A stretch of 64,000 nt of DNA from Negativicutes bacterium (GCA_031292035.1 JARLHX010000384.1:35904-99903), one strand, 5' to 3'. Positions 51,746-62,015 are shown, numbered from the stretch's first letter. A program made the numbers and translations. The notes: generated by a model from the sequence alone, not told the origin.

Positions 51746-52810
51746 CTAAATCCGCCCCTTCACCGCAGGAACTTTGTCCCGGTTGACGACCCAGCGCATG
51801 TCGCCACCTTCCAGTACCCGCTTGACTTCTGCCAACAGCAGATAGGGAGTGCGGCCGAAGGCATCGGTGGTGGAGCCTGCCAGGTGAGGTGTAATGGTAA
51901 CATTCGATAGCCGGAGCAGCGGATGTCCTTCAGGCGGCGGTTCGACCCAGAAAACGTCCAGGGCGGCCCCGCCAATCTTGCCACCCTCCAGGCTCTCCAT
52001 CAGCGCCTGCTCGTTGATAAGCCCTGCCCGGGCAGTGTTAATCACATAGGCTGTCGGCTTCATCACCGCCAGCTCTTTCTTGCCGATCAGTCCTTCGGTC
52101 TCCTTGGACAGGCGGGCATGGACACTGATAAAGTCGGAAATACGGCAAAGCTCTTCCAGGGTAACCTTGCGCGCCCCGGCGGCGGCAATATCCTGCTCTG
52201 AGGTAAAAGGGTCATAGGCGACCACTTCGACTTCAAAGCAGCTCAATTTCTTGGCCACCAGGCGACCGATATAGCCAAAGCCGACCAAGCCGACCACTTT
52301 GCCGGGCATGTCACCGATAAAGCCGGTATTGGAGTATTTTTTCTGCCAGTTGCCCTGCATCAAGGCGGCGTGGGAGCGGGCTATATTGCGCATCTCAGAC
52401 AGCATCATGCCGATGGTGAAGTCCGATACGGCGTGGGCGTTGCGGCCCATGGTCTGAAAGACGGCGATGCCTTGGGCCGAAGCGGCCTCCACATCGACAT
52501 TTTCGACCCCGGCCCGGCAGACGCCGATCATGGTGCAGCGCTTGGCCCGGCTGATGATTTCGGCGTTGAGGGGGGTATGCTGGGTGACGATCATATCGAC
52601 GTCAGCTACCGCAGTTAATAGCTCCTCCGGCGGTTTGCCTTTTCCGGGACCGAATTTTTCCACCTGGCTGCGCAGATACCAAAATTCTTCCTCGCTGGCA
52701 GGCACCCAGTCCACGCAGCTCACTTCGACGCTATTGCCCAGGGTTGACACTACAGCCTCAGTCAACTTCTTCGATGTTAAAAGCGGATCACCGACAACTA
52801 ATACTTTCAT
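51746..52810 (-). CDS. D-2-hydroxyacid dehydrogenase (phosphoglycerate dehydrogenase-like)
   Basis: A 354-residue NAD-dependent oxidoreductase: dinucleotide motif GFGYIGRLVAKKL, catalytic Arg in NTARAGLINE and His in ITPHLAGST. It lacks the C-terminal ACT regulatory domain of SerA, so a catabolic role on a sugar-acid or phospho-sugar acid is more likely than serine synthesis. It lies 3 bases after an FGGY kinase gene and abuts the PTS genes. Confidence 0.88.
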   Translation of the reverse strand: MKVLVVGDPLLTSKKLTEAVVSTLGNSVEVSCVDWVPASEEEFWYLRSQVEKFGPGKGKPPEELLTAVADVDMIVTQHTPLNAEIISRAKRCTMIGVCRAGVENVDVEAASAQGIAVFQTMGRNAHAVSDFTIGMMLSEMRNIARSHAALMQGNWQKKYSNTGFIGDMPGKVVGLVGFGYIGRLVAKKLSCFEVEVVAYDPFTSEQDIAAAGARKVTLEELCRISDFISVHARLSKETEGLIGKKELAVMKPTAYVINTARAGLINEQALMESLEGGKIGGAALDVFWVEPPPEGHPLLRLSNVTITPHLAGSTTDAFGRTPYLLLAEVKRVLEGGDMRWVVNRDKVPAVKGRI

Positions 52811-52813
52811 CTC

Positions 52814-54337
52814 TCATCTCTCCTTATTCATACTTGTCTGCAAATCGGTAATGGCGTGATTGATCTCGGCCAGCGCCGGATAGAGCCGCTGATAGAGGGT
52901 ATCATACAGCAGGCGGTATTTGGCGTGATTGGCGGCGTCAGGCAAATAGATCTTCTCCGGGTGCCGGACAGCCCCCACCGCCGCCGCCGCGTCAGGATAA
53001 ACACCTGCCCCGAGGCCTGCCAGCAGCGCAGCCCCCAAGGTCGCAGCCTCCCGCACATCCCGGCCCTTGATGGGGATGCCGGTGACGTCGGCCTTCATCT
53101 GGACCCAAAAATCCGAATTTGTCGCGCCGCCAATGGCGCAGATCGAATGGATATCGGTACCGGAAATGGCCCGGATGCCTTCAATATTGGCCTTCATTTC
53201 GAAGCACAGCCCTTCCAGCACCGACCGGACGAGGTCCCCCCGAGTCATGGCGGTGGTCAGGCCAACGAAGGCCCCTCTGGAAGCCGCATCGGCTCCCGGG
53301 GTATAGCGGCCGCGAAAATGGGGCAGCAGGAGGGCGCCGTTCGAGCCCAGCGGCTGGGCGGCGGCTTCGGCCATCAGCTCGTCGAAGGGGCAATGGGCCA
53401 GTTGCTGTTTAAACCATTCCATGATAGCGCCGGAAGACACGATCATCCCCATCATGTAAAACTTGTTGTTGACCACATGGGTGACACAGGTAAAACTGTC
53501 TTTAAGATACTGGGGATCGAGGGTCGGCCGGTCGGTGATGACCAGCACCTGCTCGCTGGTTCCGGTGGAGTCAAGCGCCTGGCCGGTATCGATGATCCCG
53601 GTGGCAAACGCGCCACAGACATAGTCGATGCCCCCGGCAAACACCTGGGTGCCGGCCTTTAGGCCTGTGAGCGCCTCCACCCGGGGCGTTACCCCACCCA
53701 CCCTTGTGCCGGATGGCACCGGCCGTGACAGCAGCGAGGACGGAATACCCGCCTCCTGCAAGATGGCCTCCGACCAATTCAAGGTATTCAAATCAAACGC
53801 CATGGTCCGGCAGGCCACCGAGTAACCGATGACGGCCTGACCGGTCAATTTATAAGTGATATAGTCTTCGATCTGCAGCCAGCGGGCCGCCCGGGAAAAT
53901 AACTCCGGGTAGTTTTGCTTGATCCACTGCATTTTGGTAATGCCTGCCACCGAATTGGGATTGATCCCGGTGATCTGAAAAACCGCCGGCGAACCATAGC
54001 CCGCCCGCCAAGCCTGGGCGATATCGGCGGTGCGGGTGTCAAACCAGGCAATAATAGGATGCAGCCAGCGGTCCTCGCTGTCGAGCAGCAGGCCGGTTCC
54101 GCCCATACTGGCCACCGCCAAGCCGTCACACCCCTGGCCGCCCAACTGTCCCACCACTTCTTTGATGCAGCCTGCTACTGCCTCCCAGAGTTCATCAGGG
54201 TTAAATTCCGCCCAGCTATTTTCCAGGTAGTGGGTGATGGTCGGCCGGCTGCAAACCGCCAGAAGCTGTCCCTGGTGGTCGTATACAGCCGCTTTGCAAC
54301 TGGTGGTTCCCACATCGATGCCCATTAAATATGCCAT
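52814..54337 (-). CDS. FGGY-family sugar kinase 1
   Basis: A 507-residue carbohydrate kinase (xylulokinase-like): MGIDVGTTSCKAAVYD nucleotide motif at residues 5-20 and the catalytic-base region GGIDYVCGAF. Closely related to the second FGGY kinase at 59206-60735, sharing HYLENNWAEF-type and GGIDYVCGAFA-type segments. The substrate could be a ketose, polyol or aldonate. AAGGAGG lies about 9 bases before the ATG. Confidence 0.9.
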   Translation of the reverse strand: MAYLMGIDVGTTSCKAAVYDHQGQLLAVCSRPTITHYLENSWAEFNPDELWEAVAGCIKEVVGQLGGQGCDGLAVASMGGTGLLLDSEDRWLHPIIAWFDTRTADIAQAWRAGYGSPAVFQITGINPNSVAGITKMQWIKQNYPELFSRAARWLQIEDYITYKLTGQAVIGYSVACRTMAFDLNTLNWSEAILQEAGIPSSLLSRPVPSGTRVGGVTPRVEALTGLKAGTQVFAGGIDYVCGAFATGIIDTGQALDSTGTSEQVLVITDRPTLDPQYLKDSFTCVTHVVNNKFYMMGMIVSSGAIMEWFKQQLAHCPFDELMAEAAAQPLGSNGALLLPHFRGRYTPGADAASRGAFVGLTTAMTRGDLVRSVLEGLCFEMKANIEGIRAISGTDIHSICAIGGATNSDFWVQMKADVTGIPIKGRDVREAATLGAALLAGLGAGVYPDAAAAVGAVRHPEKIYLPDAANHAKYRLLYDTLYQRLYPALAEINHAITDLQTSMNKER

Positions 54338-54378
54338 ACCGAGCTACCTCCTTGCCGTTGCCAAAACCATTTTTTCCG

Positions 54379-55224
54379 TCAAGCCTGGTTGTTGCTCAGG
54401 AAGGCTTCCATATGGTTCTTGACATTCTCATAGGCCGCCCCGATGACACTATGATGCAGGGTAAAGTAGTCCACTTTCTCGTTTTCGGCGAACAGACTTC
54501 TTACCCTGTCAACCACAGTGATAAAAGTAGCGGTCTGGACATTTATTTTTTTGATCCCGCATTTGATGCATTCCCGGAAATCACTGACTGTGATGCCGGA
54601 ACCGCCGTGCAGCACCAGCGGCACCGCCACCGCAGCATCAATCTCCTTCAGGCGAGCGAACTGCAGCTGCGGCTCCCGCTTATATACCCCGTGGACATTG
54701 CCGATTGCCACCGCCAGGGCGTCGACCCCGGTAGCTTCGTAAAAAGTCTTGGCATCCTTGACCTGGGTAATGAGCATTTCGATATCTTCGGCGCTATATT
54801 CACTGCCGCCCACCCGGCCGATTTCCGCCTCCACCGATGCACCATAGCTTCTGGCCAGCCGGACTACTTCGTTGGTTTTGGCGATATTATCAGCCAGCGG
54901 CAGCGACGAGCCGTCGAACATGACTGAGGTAAAGCCGCATTCGAGGGCCTGGGTGATCTTTGGCAGGGTCGAACCGTGGTCAAAGTGAACAGCCACCGGC
55001 ACTTTCGCCTGTTTGGCAGCGGTCACCATCATCGGCCCAATCAGCTCCAGGGGAGAATGCTGCAGCCGCCCTTCGGCTATCTGCAAAATCAGTGGTGAAT
55101 TCATTTCCTCAGCCGCTCTGATGGTTCCTATAATCATCTCCATGTTGGCGACATTAAACGCCCCAACTCCGTAGCCGGCCTGATCGGCCTTGCTCAAAAT
55201 ATCTTTCAACGTCACTAGTGGCAT
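54379..55224 (-). CDS. Class II (zinc) ketose-bisphosphate aldolase
   Basis: A 281-residue aldolase of the fructose/tagatose-bisphosphate family: Asp82 and zinc His83 in HFDHGST, then NVHGVY and LHGGSG motifs with the further zinc ligands. It splits a ketose-1,6-bisphosphate (or similar phosphosugar) to dihydroxyacetone phosphate and an aldehyde. Located between an FGGY kinase and a HAD phosphatase in the same operon. Confidence 0.92.
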   Translation of the reverse strand: MPLVTLKDILSKADQAGYGVGAFNVANMEMIIGTIRAAEEMNSPLILQIAEGRLQHSPLELIGPMMVTAAKQAKVPVAVHFDHGSTLPKITQALECGFTSVMFDGSSLPLADNIAKTNEVVRLARSYGASVEAEIGRVGGSEYSAEDIEMLITQVKDAKTFYEATGVDALAVAIGNVHGVYKREPQLQFARLKEIDAAVAVPLVLHGGSGITVSDFRECIKCGIKKINVQTATFITVVDRVRSLFAENEKVDYFTLHHSVIGAAYENVKNHMEAFLSNNQA

Positions 55225-55242
55225 TGGTCTTCCTCCCTTGTA

Positions 55243-56070
55243 TTACTGCCCGACTGAGCCATTACTATTTAAAACATATTGGCGCAGAGCCCATTCCACT
55301 CCCCGCTCTTCATTACTTTTGGTGACTACGTCGGCGCATTGTTTCAGTTCTTCGCAGGCGTTGGCCATGGCGACACCGATGCCGGCCTGCCGGATCATCT
55401 CTATGTCATTGCCTTCATTACCGATGGCCATCACCTTGGCAAAAGGGATGGCAAATTCCCGGCAAATGGCCCCCAGCGCCGCCCCTTTGTTGACTGTAGC
55501 ATCGGTAATTTCCAGTCCCCGGTCGGTATCCTGGGAAAAGTAAAAGACCTCTTCCCACGGCTCGAGCATGCGGCGAGCCTCCTGAATCCGCTCCGGCTCG
55601 TCCAACAGGACAATCCGAAAAGGCGCATCTTTTAACGCCGATAAACGGCCTCGTCCCACTGCTTCATAAGGCACGCCATATCTTTGCGAAAACTCGATAG
55701 TCTCCTCTGTTACTTCCTGAACCAGCAGGCGGTCGGGGGCATACACCTTAATGTAGTAGTCCCGTTCCTGGAGGAGAGCAACAACCTCTTTCATCTTGGG
55801 CAGATTCAGCGGTTTTTTCACCAAAATCTGCTTTTGCCGGATATCGGCGACATAGGCGCCGGCAAAGGTTATCAGCGGAGTCTCTGTGCCCAATTGGCGC
55901 GCATATGGCAACACCGAACCAAAGGTCCGGGCCGAAGCCACCGTTACCCGTATGCCCTGGCGAATGATCTCATGGATCACGCTGACCGTCTCCGACGGAA
56001 TCCGCTTGTTGTCGTCAAGTAAGGTCCCATCCAAATCAATGGCCACAAGCTGAATATCTGACTGCAGCAT
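55243..56070 (-). CDS. Cof-type HAD-IIB sugar phosphatase
   Basis: A 275-residue haloacid dehalogenase phosphatase: nucleophile Asp in AIDLDGTLLDD, C2B cap, and final motif IGNEGNDIEMI. The start at 56070 (MLQSDIQLVAID) is preferred over the longer frame. Likely removes phosphate from a sugar phosphate and may prevent accumulation of toxic intermediates. Confidence 0.9.
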   Translation of the reverse strand: MLQSDIQLVAIDLDGTLLDDNKRIPSETVSVIHEIIRQGIRVTVASARTFGSVLPYARQLGTETPLITFAGAYVADIRQKQILVKKPLNLPKMKEVVALLQERDYYIKVYAPDRLLVQEVTEETIEFSQRYGVPYEAVGRGRLSALKDAPFRIVLLDEPERIQEARRMLEPWEEVFYFSQDTDRGLEITDATVNKGAALGAICREFAIPFAKVMAIGNEGNDIEMIRQAGIGVAMANACEELKQCADVVTKSNEERGVEWALRQYVLNSNGSVGQ

Positions 56071-56164
56071 CCTGCCTTCCCCCATCCTCTTCCCGATTAT
56101 CAAACAGCCCCGGCAGGCATCGACACCGCAGCTCTCCCCCAACGCCAAAAGGCGTTGACTTGCG

Positions 56165-57580
56165 TCACGCCTTTATGAGCCATTCGGTATGAAAGATACC
56201 CGGGCGGTCAACCCGTTCATAGGTGTGGGCGCCGAAATAATCACGCTGGGCCTGGATGAGGTTTGCTGGCAATACGGCCCGGCGATAACTGTCAAAGTAG
56301 CTCAGCGAAGCGCTGAACGCCGGGATGGGTATCCCCAGTTGCTGGCAGGTCGACACCACCAGACGCAGGTCGGCCTGAGTCCGGTTCAAGACCTCGGCGA
56401 AAAAGGGATCGATCAAGAGATTGGCGAGTTCGGGGTTGCGGGCATAGGCGTCGCGGATGCTCTCCAGGAACCGCGCCCTGATAATGCAGCCCCCTCTCCA
56501 CAACAGAGCGGTCTCGCCAAACTGCAGATTCCAATTATAATTTTCGCTGGCAGCTCTCAGCAAGGCAAAGCCCTGGGCATAAGAGCAGATTTTAGCGGCA
56601 TAAAGCGCATTTTCCAAAGCACCTAGGAAAGCGGCGCGGTCACCGCCAAAGCTGTCTTTCGGCCCCTGGAGAATGGCGCTGGCAGCAACCCTCTCTGTTT
56701 TATACTCGGACATGCTCCTGGCGAAGACCGCTTCGGTGATGGTCGGAATGGGCACACTGAGTTCCAGCGAATCCTGGGACATCCAGCGCCCCGTTCCCTT
56801 TTGACTGGCCTTGTCCAGAATGACATCCACCAGAGGCTGCCCGGTGAGCTCATCTTTTTTACCGAAGATTTCAGCAGTAATTTCGATCAGATAGGATTCC
56901 AGATCGCCCTTGTTCCAACCCTCAAAAGCGGCCTGCATCGCTCCGGCATCCATGCCCAGAACCTCTTTGAGGACAGTATAGGCTTCGGCAATCAACTGCA
57001 TATCGCCATATTCGATGCCGTTGTGAACCATCTTGACATAGTGGCCGGCGCCATCCTGCCCGACATAGCTGCAGCAGGGTACACCCCCGACCTGAGCCGC
57101 AATACTGGTCAAAATGGGGGCGACTTTTTCATAGGCGGCGCGGTTGCCGCCCGGCATGACGCTCGGTCCCTTGAGGGCTCCTTCTTCTCCGCCCGATATC
57201 CCCACACCGAGAAAGTGGATGCCCTTGGCCTCCAGATCCTGGCTCCGCCGCCGGGTGTCAGGAAAGTAGGTATTTCCACCATCGATCAAAATATCGCCAG
57301 CCTCCAGATAGGGCAATATTTCAGCGATCATATCATCGACAGGCTTACCGGCCTTGACCATCATGATAATTTTGCGGGGCCTCTCCAGCATGCCAGCCAG
57401 CTCGGCCATGGAGAAAGCGCCGTGCAGCAGACCCTTGCCTCTGCCTTCCACCAGGTCTTTGACTTTGCTGGTTGTGCGGTTGAATACCGCAACACTGTGG
57501 CCTTTGCTTGCCATGTTCAGGGCCAGATTTTCCCCCATGACCGCGAGGCCGATGAGGCCGATATCACATTTTTTCCCCAT
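56165..57580 (-). CDS. gnd: 6-phosphogluconate dehydrogenase, decarboxylating
   Basis: A 471-residue enzyme oxidising 6-phosphogluconate to ribulose 5-phosphate and CO2. Motifs: GLIGLAVMGENLALN, GNTYFPDTRRR, SGGEEGALKGPS and the catalytic KMVHNGIEYGDMQL. The frame is open further, but the Met at 57580 has AAAGGG 6 bases upstream. It starts 13 bases after the gluconokinase stop, giving the route gluconate to 6-phosphogluconate to pentose phosphate. Confidence 0.96.
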   Translation of the reverse strand: MGKKCDIGLIGLAVMGENLALNMASKGHSVAVFNRTTSKVKDLVEGRGKGLLHGAFSMAELAGMLERPRKIIMMVKAGKPVDDMIAEILPYLEAGDILIDGGNTYFPDTRRRSQDLEAKGIHFLGVGISGGEEGALKGPSVMPGGNRAAYEKVAPILTSIAAQVGGVPCCSYVGQDGAGHYVKMVHNGIEYGDMQLIAEAYTVLKEVLGMDAGAMQAAFEGWNKGDLESYLIEITAEIFGKKDELTGQPLVDVILDKASQKGTGRWMSQDSLELSVPIPTITEAVFARSMSEYKTERVAASAILQGPKDSFGGDRAAFLGALENALYAAKICSYAQGFALLRAASENYNWNLQFGETALLWRGGCIIRARFLESIRDAYARNPELANLLIDPFFAEVLNRTQADLRLVVSTCQQLGIPIPAFSASLSYFDSYRRAVLPANLIQAQRDYFGAHTYERVDRPGIFHTEWLIKA

Positions 57581-57593
57581 TTCCATCCCTTTC

Positions 57594-59132
57594 TCACACC
57601 CAGGTGCGCTGTATTTCGGCAATTGCCTCAAATTCTTGCTGTAAATTCCAGTAAATCCGTTCATAGATGGCAAAAAGCTGCTGATACCGCCCGTGGTTAA
57701 ATTCGTCGGGGAAATAGCGCTCTTTGATATTGATCAGATTGCCGACTTCCTTGATGTCGCCGATGATCCCCAAGGCGAACATCCCCAGCACTGCCGCTCC
57801 GAAGGCCGCACCTTCCGGCTCGCCGGGCACGGTGATCACCCGGCCGAAAACATCGGCCATGATCTGCACCCAGAGCCGCGACCGGGTAAAACTGCCGCTG
57901 ACGCGAATCTCGCCCGATTTTCCGCCCACTTCCTCCAGGGCGTTGAAAACGCTGAACATGCGGTAGACGATCCCTTCCATGGTGGCCCGGACCAGATGGC
58001 GCTTGCCATGGTTCAGGTTGAGTCCAAAGAGAACGCCGCGGGCGTTGGCGTTATAATAGGGCGCCCGTTCACCGGAGAAGAAGGGCAGCATGATCAGCCC
58101 GTCTGAGCCGGCCGGTTTCTGCTCGGCGTATCTGCTGAGAATCTCATAGGTGTCGAGACCAAGTTTTTCGGCCACACGCTGCTCGGTGGCCGCGAATTTA
58201 TCGCGGGCCCAGCGAAAAGCGATGCCGCCATTGCTGATGGCTCCGCCGATCACCCAGTAATCCTCAGTCATATTATAGCACCATGTTCGGCCCTTTTCGT
58301 CGACCTTGGGCTTGTCGGTGACAATACGGGCGGCGCCGCTGGTGCCGATCATCGCCGTCACCTGCCCCGGATTAACCGCCCCAGATCCGATATTGGACAA
58401 AATGCCGTCCGCCGCACCCATAATAATCGGTGTCTTTGACGAAACGCCGAGACTTGCGGCCATCTCGGGAAAGATATTCTCCACGATAAAGGTGGTAGGT
58501 ACCACCTCGGACAGCATATCGCGGGAGATGCCCATAATCTTGAGCAGTTCAGGGTCCCAGTCCATGATATGGGGATTATACATAGCCGATGCGGTAGCAA
58601 TCGATTTATCGACAAGATATTTGCCAAACAGGCGGTTAAAAATATATTCCTTAATGCCGATAAACTTGGCGGTGCGGGTGAAGATCTCCGGCCGCTCCTG
58701 CCTGAACCACAGCACCTTGGACAAAGGATACATGGGGTGGAGCGGGCAGCCCGTCCGCCAGTAGATATCCTTGGCATCATGCTCATTTTTTAGTTTTTCG
58801 GTGTAGAGCTGACTACGCGAATCAGCCCAAATCAGCATATTGTGCAGCGGGATTCCTTCGGCGTCCACCGGCATGAGACTATGCATCACTGCACTGAAAC
58901 AGATGCCGGCCAGGGCATCAGGCGCCAGGCCGCTTTGCTGCATCGCCCGGTTTACGACCTGCACAAATGCCTTGAAGATCTCGACTGCATCCTGCTCCGC
59001 CCAAGCCGCCTGCGGAGTAAAAAGCGGATAATCCATCGACTGGTTGGCAAGAGAACTGCCATCCGGGTTGTAGATAACCGCCCGACAGCCGGTAGTCCCA
59101 ATATCGACACCCATAATCGCTTGTCTTTTCAC
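57594..59132 (-). CDS. gntK: Gluconokinase (FGGY family)
   Basis: A 512-residue FGGY kinase with IMGVDIGTTGCRAVIYN and the pattern of Bacillus-type gluconokinases. Start GTG at 59132 (VKRQAIMGVDIG) has AAGGAGG 6 bases before it, better than upstream ATGs. It is distinct from the two other FGGY kinases of the cluster. Its position directly before gnd and near gntP supports gluconate as substrate. Confidence 0.92.
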   Translation of the reverse strand: MKRQAIMGVDIGTTGCRAVIYNPDGSSLANQSMDYPLFTPQAAWAEQDAVEIFKAFVQVVNRAMQQSGLAPDALAGICFSAVMHSLMPVDAEGIPLHNMLIWADSRSQLYTEKLKNEHDAKDIYWRTGCPLHPMYPLSKVLWFRQERPEIFTRTAKFIGIKEYIFNRLFGKYLVDKSIATASAMYNPHIMDWDPELLKIMGISRDMLSEVVPTTFIVENIFPEMAASLGVSSKTPIIMGAADGILSNIGSGAVNPGQVTAMIGTSGAARIVTDKPKVDEKGRTWCYNMTEDYWVIGGAISNGGIAFRWARDKFAATEQRVAEKLGLDTYEILSRYAEQKPAGSDGLIMLPFFSGERAPYYNANARGVLFGLNLNHGKRHLVRATMEGIVYRMFSVFNALEEVGGKSGEIRVSGSFTRSRLWVQIMADVFGRVITVPGEPEGAAFGAAVLGMFALGIIGDIKEVGNLINIKERYFPDEFNHGRYQQLFAIYERIYWNLQQEFEAIAEIQRTWV

Positions 59133-59205
59133 AGCGAACCTCCTTATCATCAAACATTTTTCCATCACAGCTTCATGCCAGAAGCCTCATGTCGGTAAAT
59201 ACGAC

Positions 59206-60735
59206 TCAGCGATAATTTCCGGTCTTCATTGCAATCAGGCTGCTGTCAATGCGGCGATTCATGGCCTGCAGGGCTGGGTAAAGATATTTATAAGCCTCTT
59301 CGTAGATGGCGCGGTATTGCCGCTGCCGCCCCTCATCCGGCTGATAGACGATCTCATCCCGCCTGATCTGACGGACGGCGTCGGCCGAGTCCCGGTAAAT
59401 TCCGGCTCCCAGGCCGGCCAGCATGGCCGCTCCCAGGGTCACCACCTCCGGCACATCCATGCACACAATGGGACGTCCGAGGATATCGGCCTTCATCTGC
59501 ATCCAGAAAGGCGACCGTGTAGCTCCTCCCACCACATGAACAGAGTGGATGGGCTGGCCGGCCACTGCCTGCATACCTTCGATAATGCTATTGGCTTCAT
59601 AACAAAGTCCTTCTAAAATCGCCCGGGCAATGTCCCCTCTGGTATGGGCTGTCGTCAGACCGACGAAAGCCCCTTTCGACAGCGGGTCGGAGCCGGGGGA
59701 ATGCTTGCCGCGAAAATGGGGCAGCAGCAACACTCCTTTTGCTCCGAGGGGCGACTGCTCGGCCTCGGCCACCAAGGTGGCAAGATCGGTTTTCGCCAGC
59801 TCACTGCGGAACCAGTCGAGAATACAGCCTGACGAAATGACCTGTCCGCCGAGATAATACTTATCATCCACCACATAATTGACACAGGTAAAGTTGGTGT
59901 CAATATGGCGCACTTCGTTGGTCGGCTCATCGACAACCATCAGAATCTGCTCGCTGGTGCCGATGGCGCTCAGCACCTGGCCACTTTCGACCAAACCGCT
60001 GGCAAAAGCGCCGCAGACATAGTCGAGACCTCCGGTAAACACCGGTGTCCCCTCGCAAATTCGGGTTGCCGCCGCCGCTTTGGCGGTAACGGCCCCCACC
60101 CGTCCTCCCGACGGTTTGAGGGTGGAGCAGATGCCTGGAGGAATATTTGCGTGGGCCAGAATTTCCCTGCTCCACGCCCGCTCACGCAAGTCGACCGCCA
60201 TCGTCCGGCAGGCCACCGAAAGATCGACCGCCGCTTCCCCGGTCAAACAATAGTACACATAGTCCTGCATTGAAAGCCAGTGCTTGACCTGGCTGAATTT
60301 CTCCGGCATTTTGTCGCGAATCCACTGCACCTTGGTAATGCCGGCCATGGGATTGGGCACGATGCCGCTGATCGAATACACTCGCTCAGAACCCATCGTT
60401 TCCCGCCACCAGCGGGCCTCCTCCTCTGTCCTGGTATCAAACCAGGTGATGGAACGATGAATCCACTCGTCGTTTTCGTCCAGCAGAACTCCGGCCGCCC
60501 CCATACTGGCTACCGCGATGCCGTCGATGGCTTCGCCATCCAGTTGACAGGCCACTTCATTCAGTGTTTCCCGGACGGCTTGCCAGATTTGCCCGGGGTC
60601 AAATTCGGCCCAGTTATTTTCGAGGTAATGGGTATTGATTTGACGGCTCGCAGTGGCTTTGAGCTTGCCGTCGGCCGCATAGGCGGCTGCTTTACAGTTG
60701 GTGCTGCCGACATCGATGCCTACTAAACAGGCCAT
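59206..60735 (-). CDS. FGGY-family sugar kinase 2
   Basis: A 509-residue kinase, paralogous to 52814-54337: GIDVGSTNCKAAAYA at residues 6-20, HYLENNWAEFDPG and GGLDYVCGAFASG. Substrate unknown; two such paralogues in one cluster suggest either two related substrates or a pair acting on a substrate and a side product. Confidence 0.9.
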   Translation of the reverse strand: MACLVGIDVGSTNCKAAAYAADGKLKATASRQINTHYLENNWAEFDPGQIWQAVRETLNEVACQLDGEAIDGIAVASMGAAGVLLDENDEWIHRSITWFDTRTEEEARWWRETMGSERVYSISGIVPNPMAGITKVQWIRDKMPEKFSQVKHWLSMQDYVYYCLTGEAAVDLSVACRTMAVDLRERAWSREILAHANIPPGICSTLKPSGGRVGAVTAKAAAATRICEGTPVFTGGLDYVCGAFASGLVESGQVLSAIGTSEQILMVVDEPTNEVRHIDTNFTCVNYVVDDKYYLGGQVISSGCILDWFRSELAKTDLATLVAEAEQSPLGAKGVLLLPHFRGKHSPGSDPLSKGAFVGLTTAHTRGDIARAILEGLCYEANSIIEGMQAVAGQPIHSVHVVGGATRSPFWMQMKADILGRPIVCMDVPEVVTLGAAMLAGLGAGIYRDSADAVRQIRRDEIVYQPDEGRQRQYRAIYEEAYKYLYPALQAMNRRIDSSLIAMKTGNYR

Positions 60736-60765
60736 CTCTCAGACTCCTTTACTCCACACCGATCA

Positions 60766-61857
60766 CTATTTGATGACAGTCAGGTCAGGGATTCGGGCAA
60801 TTTCATCGCCCAATTCGTCGATACAAGGACTCACCGCGATCCTGAGACCGCCCCGGCCCACCAGATCCATCCCGTCGCTGATGTTTTTCAAAGATACTAA
60901 ATGAGTAAGAATTTTTTTCGCCGCAATCTTGCCGCTCCGGATCATCTCAAGCGCCAAGGCGTTGTGGCGCGGCGCCGAGGAAAATGCGCCATACACGGCG
61001 ATCTGGCGATAATGGACAAAATTAGCGTCCATTTCGATGGTAGGCTGGTTTTGCGGCAGACCGGCGAACAGACATACCTTGCCCATCTTGCTGGTCATGG
61101 AAATCCCGAGGATCTGGGCCTCATGGGTCCCGGCGGTGACAATGACCACATTGGCCCCCAGGCCACCGGTCAGTTCCATGACGGCTTTCACACCGTCGGT
61201 GGAACTCAAATCTATGTAAGCGTCGAAAGCAAACTTTGCTGCTTCCTCCAAACGCTTTGCGCTCCGATTAATCAGGAAGACCTTGCCGGCGCCGCGTGCC
61301 CGCGCCAGCTCGGCGTGCATCAGGCCGATCGGTCCGGCGCCAATGACGGCTACCGAATCCCCCAGACCGATGTTCATCACTTCCTGGGCGTTCAAGACAC
61401 AGGCCAGAGGCTCGGCCAGCGAGGCCTCAATATACGAAACTTCTTCAGGAATCCGATTGACATTTCCCGCCCGGATGGCTCCGGCCGGAACCAGCATATA
61501 TTCGGCAAAGCCCCCATTGTAATGGTGGGCAATGGTTTTTCGGGTATAACACATATTCTGCCAGCCGGACAGACAATAGCTGCAGGCGCCGCAGCCGATG
61601 GCCGGCGCGACAATCACCCGCTCACCGGCGGAAAAATTCTTTACATCAGGTGCCACTTCCACGATTTCTCCGGCGATTTCATGACCGAGAACAATCGGCG
61701 GCTTGATGGCCGCATGACCGTGGCGAAAGGTCCTGAGATCCCCGCCGCAAATGGCGCAGGCTTTCACTTTCAGCAAAAAAGTGCCTGGCTCGACCTGGGG
61801 CTTGGCGATATCCTCGATCACCATTTTGCCGATTCCTTGATATATTGCTGCTTTCAC
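60766..61857 (-). CDS. Zinc-dependent dehydrogenase 2 (MDR)
   Basis: A 363-residue medium-chain dehydrogenase: CAICGGDLRTF and GHEIAGEIVEV catalytic-zinc motifs, structural zinc lobe CGACSYCLSGWQNMC, dinucleotide motif GAGPIGLMHAE. Related to sorbitol and threonine dehydrogenases, and a distant paralogue of the gene at 48176. It would oxidise a polyol or aldonate; first gene after the inverted repeat at 61905-61950. Confidence 0.9.
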   Translation of the reverse strand: MKAAIYQGIGKMVIEDIAKPQVEPGTFLLKVKACAICGGDLRTFRHGHAAIKPPIVLGHEIAGEIVEVAPDVKNFSAGERVIVAPAIGCGACSYCLSGWQNMCYTRKTIAHHYNGGFAEYMLVPAGAIRAGNVNRIPEEVSYIEASLAEPLACVLNAQEVMNIGLGDSVAVIGAGPIGLMHAELARARGAGKVFLINRSAKRLEEAAKFAFDAYIDLSSTDGVKAVMELTGGLGANVVIVTAGTHEAQILGISMTSKMGKVCLFAGLPQNQPTIEMDANFVHYRQIAVYGAFSSAPRHNALALEMIRSGKIAAKKILTHLVSLKNISDGMDLVGRGGLRIAVSPCIDELGDEIARIPDLTVIK

Positions 61858-61904
61858 ACCATTCTCCCCTTTTTGCGCCTTAGCTTATTCTGCACTGATC
61901 GTTT

Positions 61905-61950
61905 ATTTAGACGTCCAGACGCGGAACTATCAAGCGCCTGGACGCTAAAT
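61905..61950. promoter_or_regulatory. Long inverted repeat, candidate operator
   Basis: ATTTAG-CGTCCAG-CGC arms (left arm 61905-61922, right arm ending 61950) are inverted around about 11 bases, with minor mismatches. It lies 48 bases upstream of the dehydrogenase ATG and after gntP. No T-tract follows in either direction, so a repressor site is more likely than a terminator. Confidence 0.5.
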
Positions 61951-62015
61951 AACGCCTATACAGTTTGCTAATTTTTAAACGAGGTATACCTAATTCCCTA
62001 TAAAGAAGACAGTTC

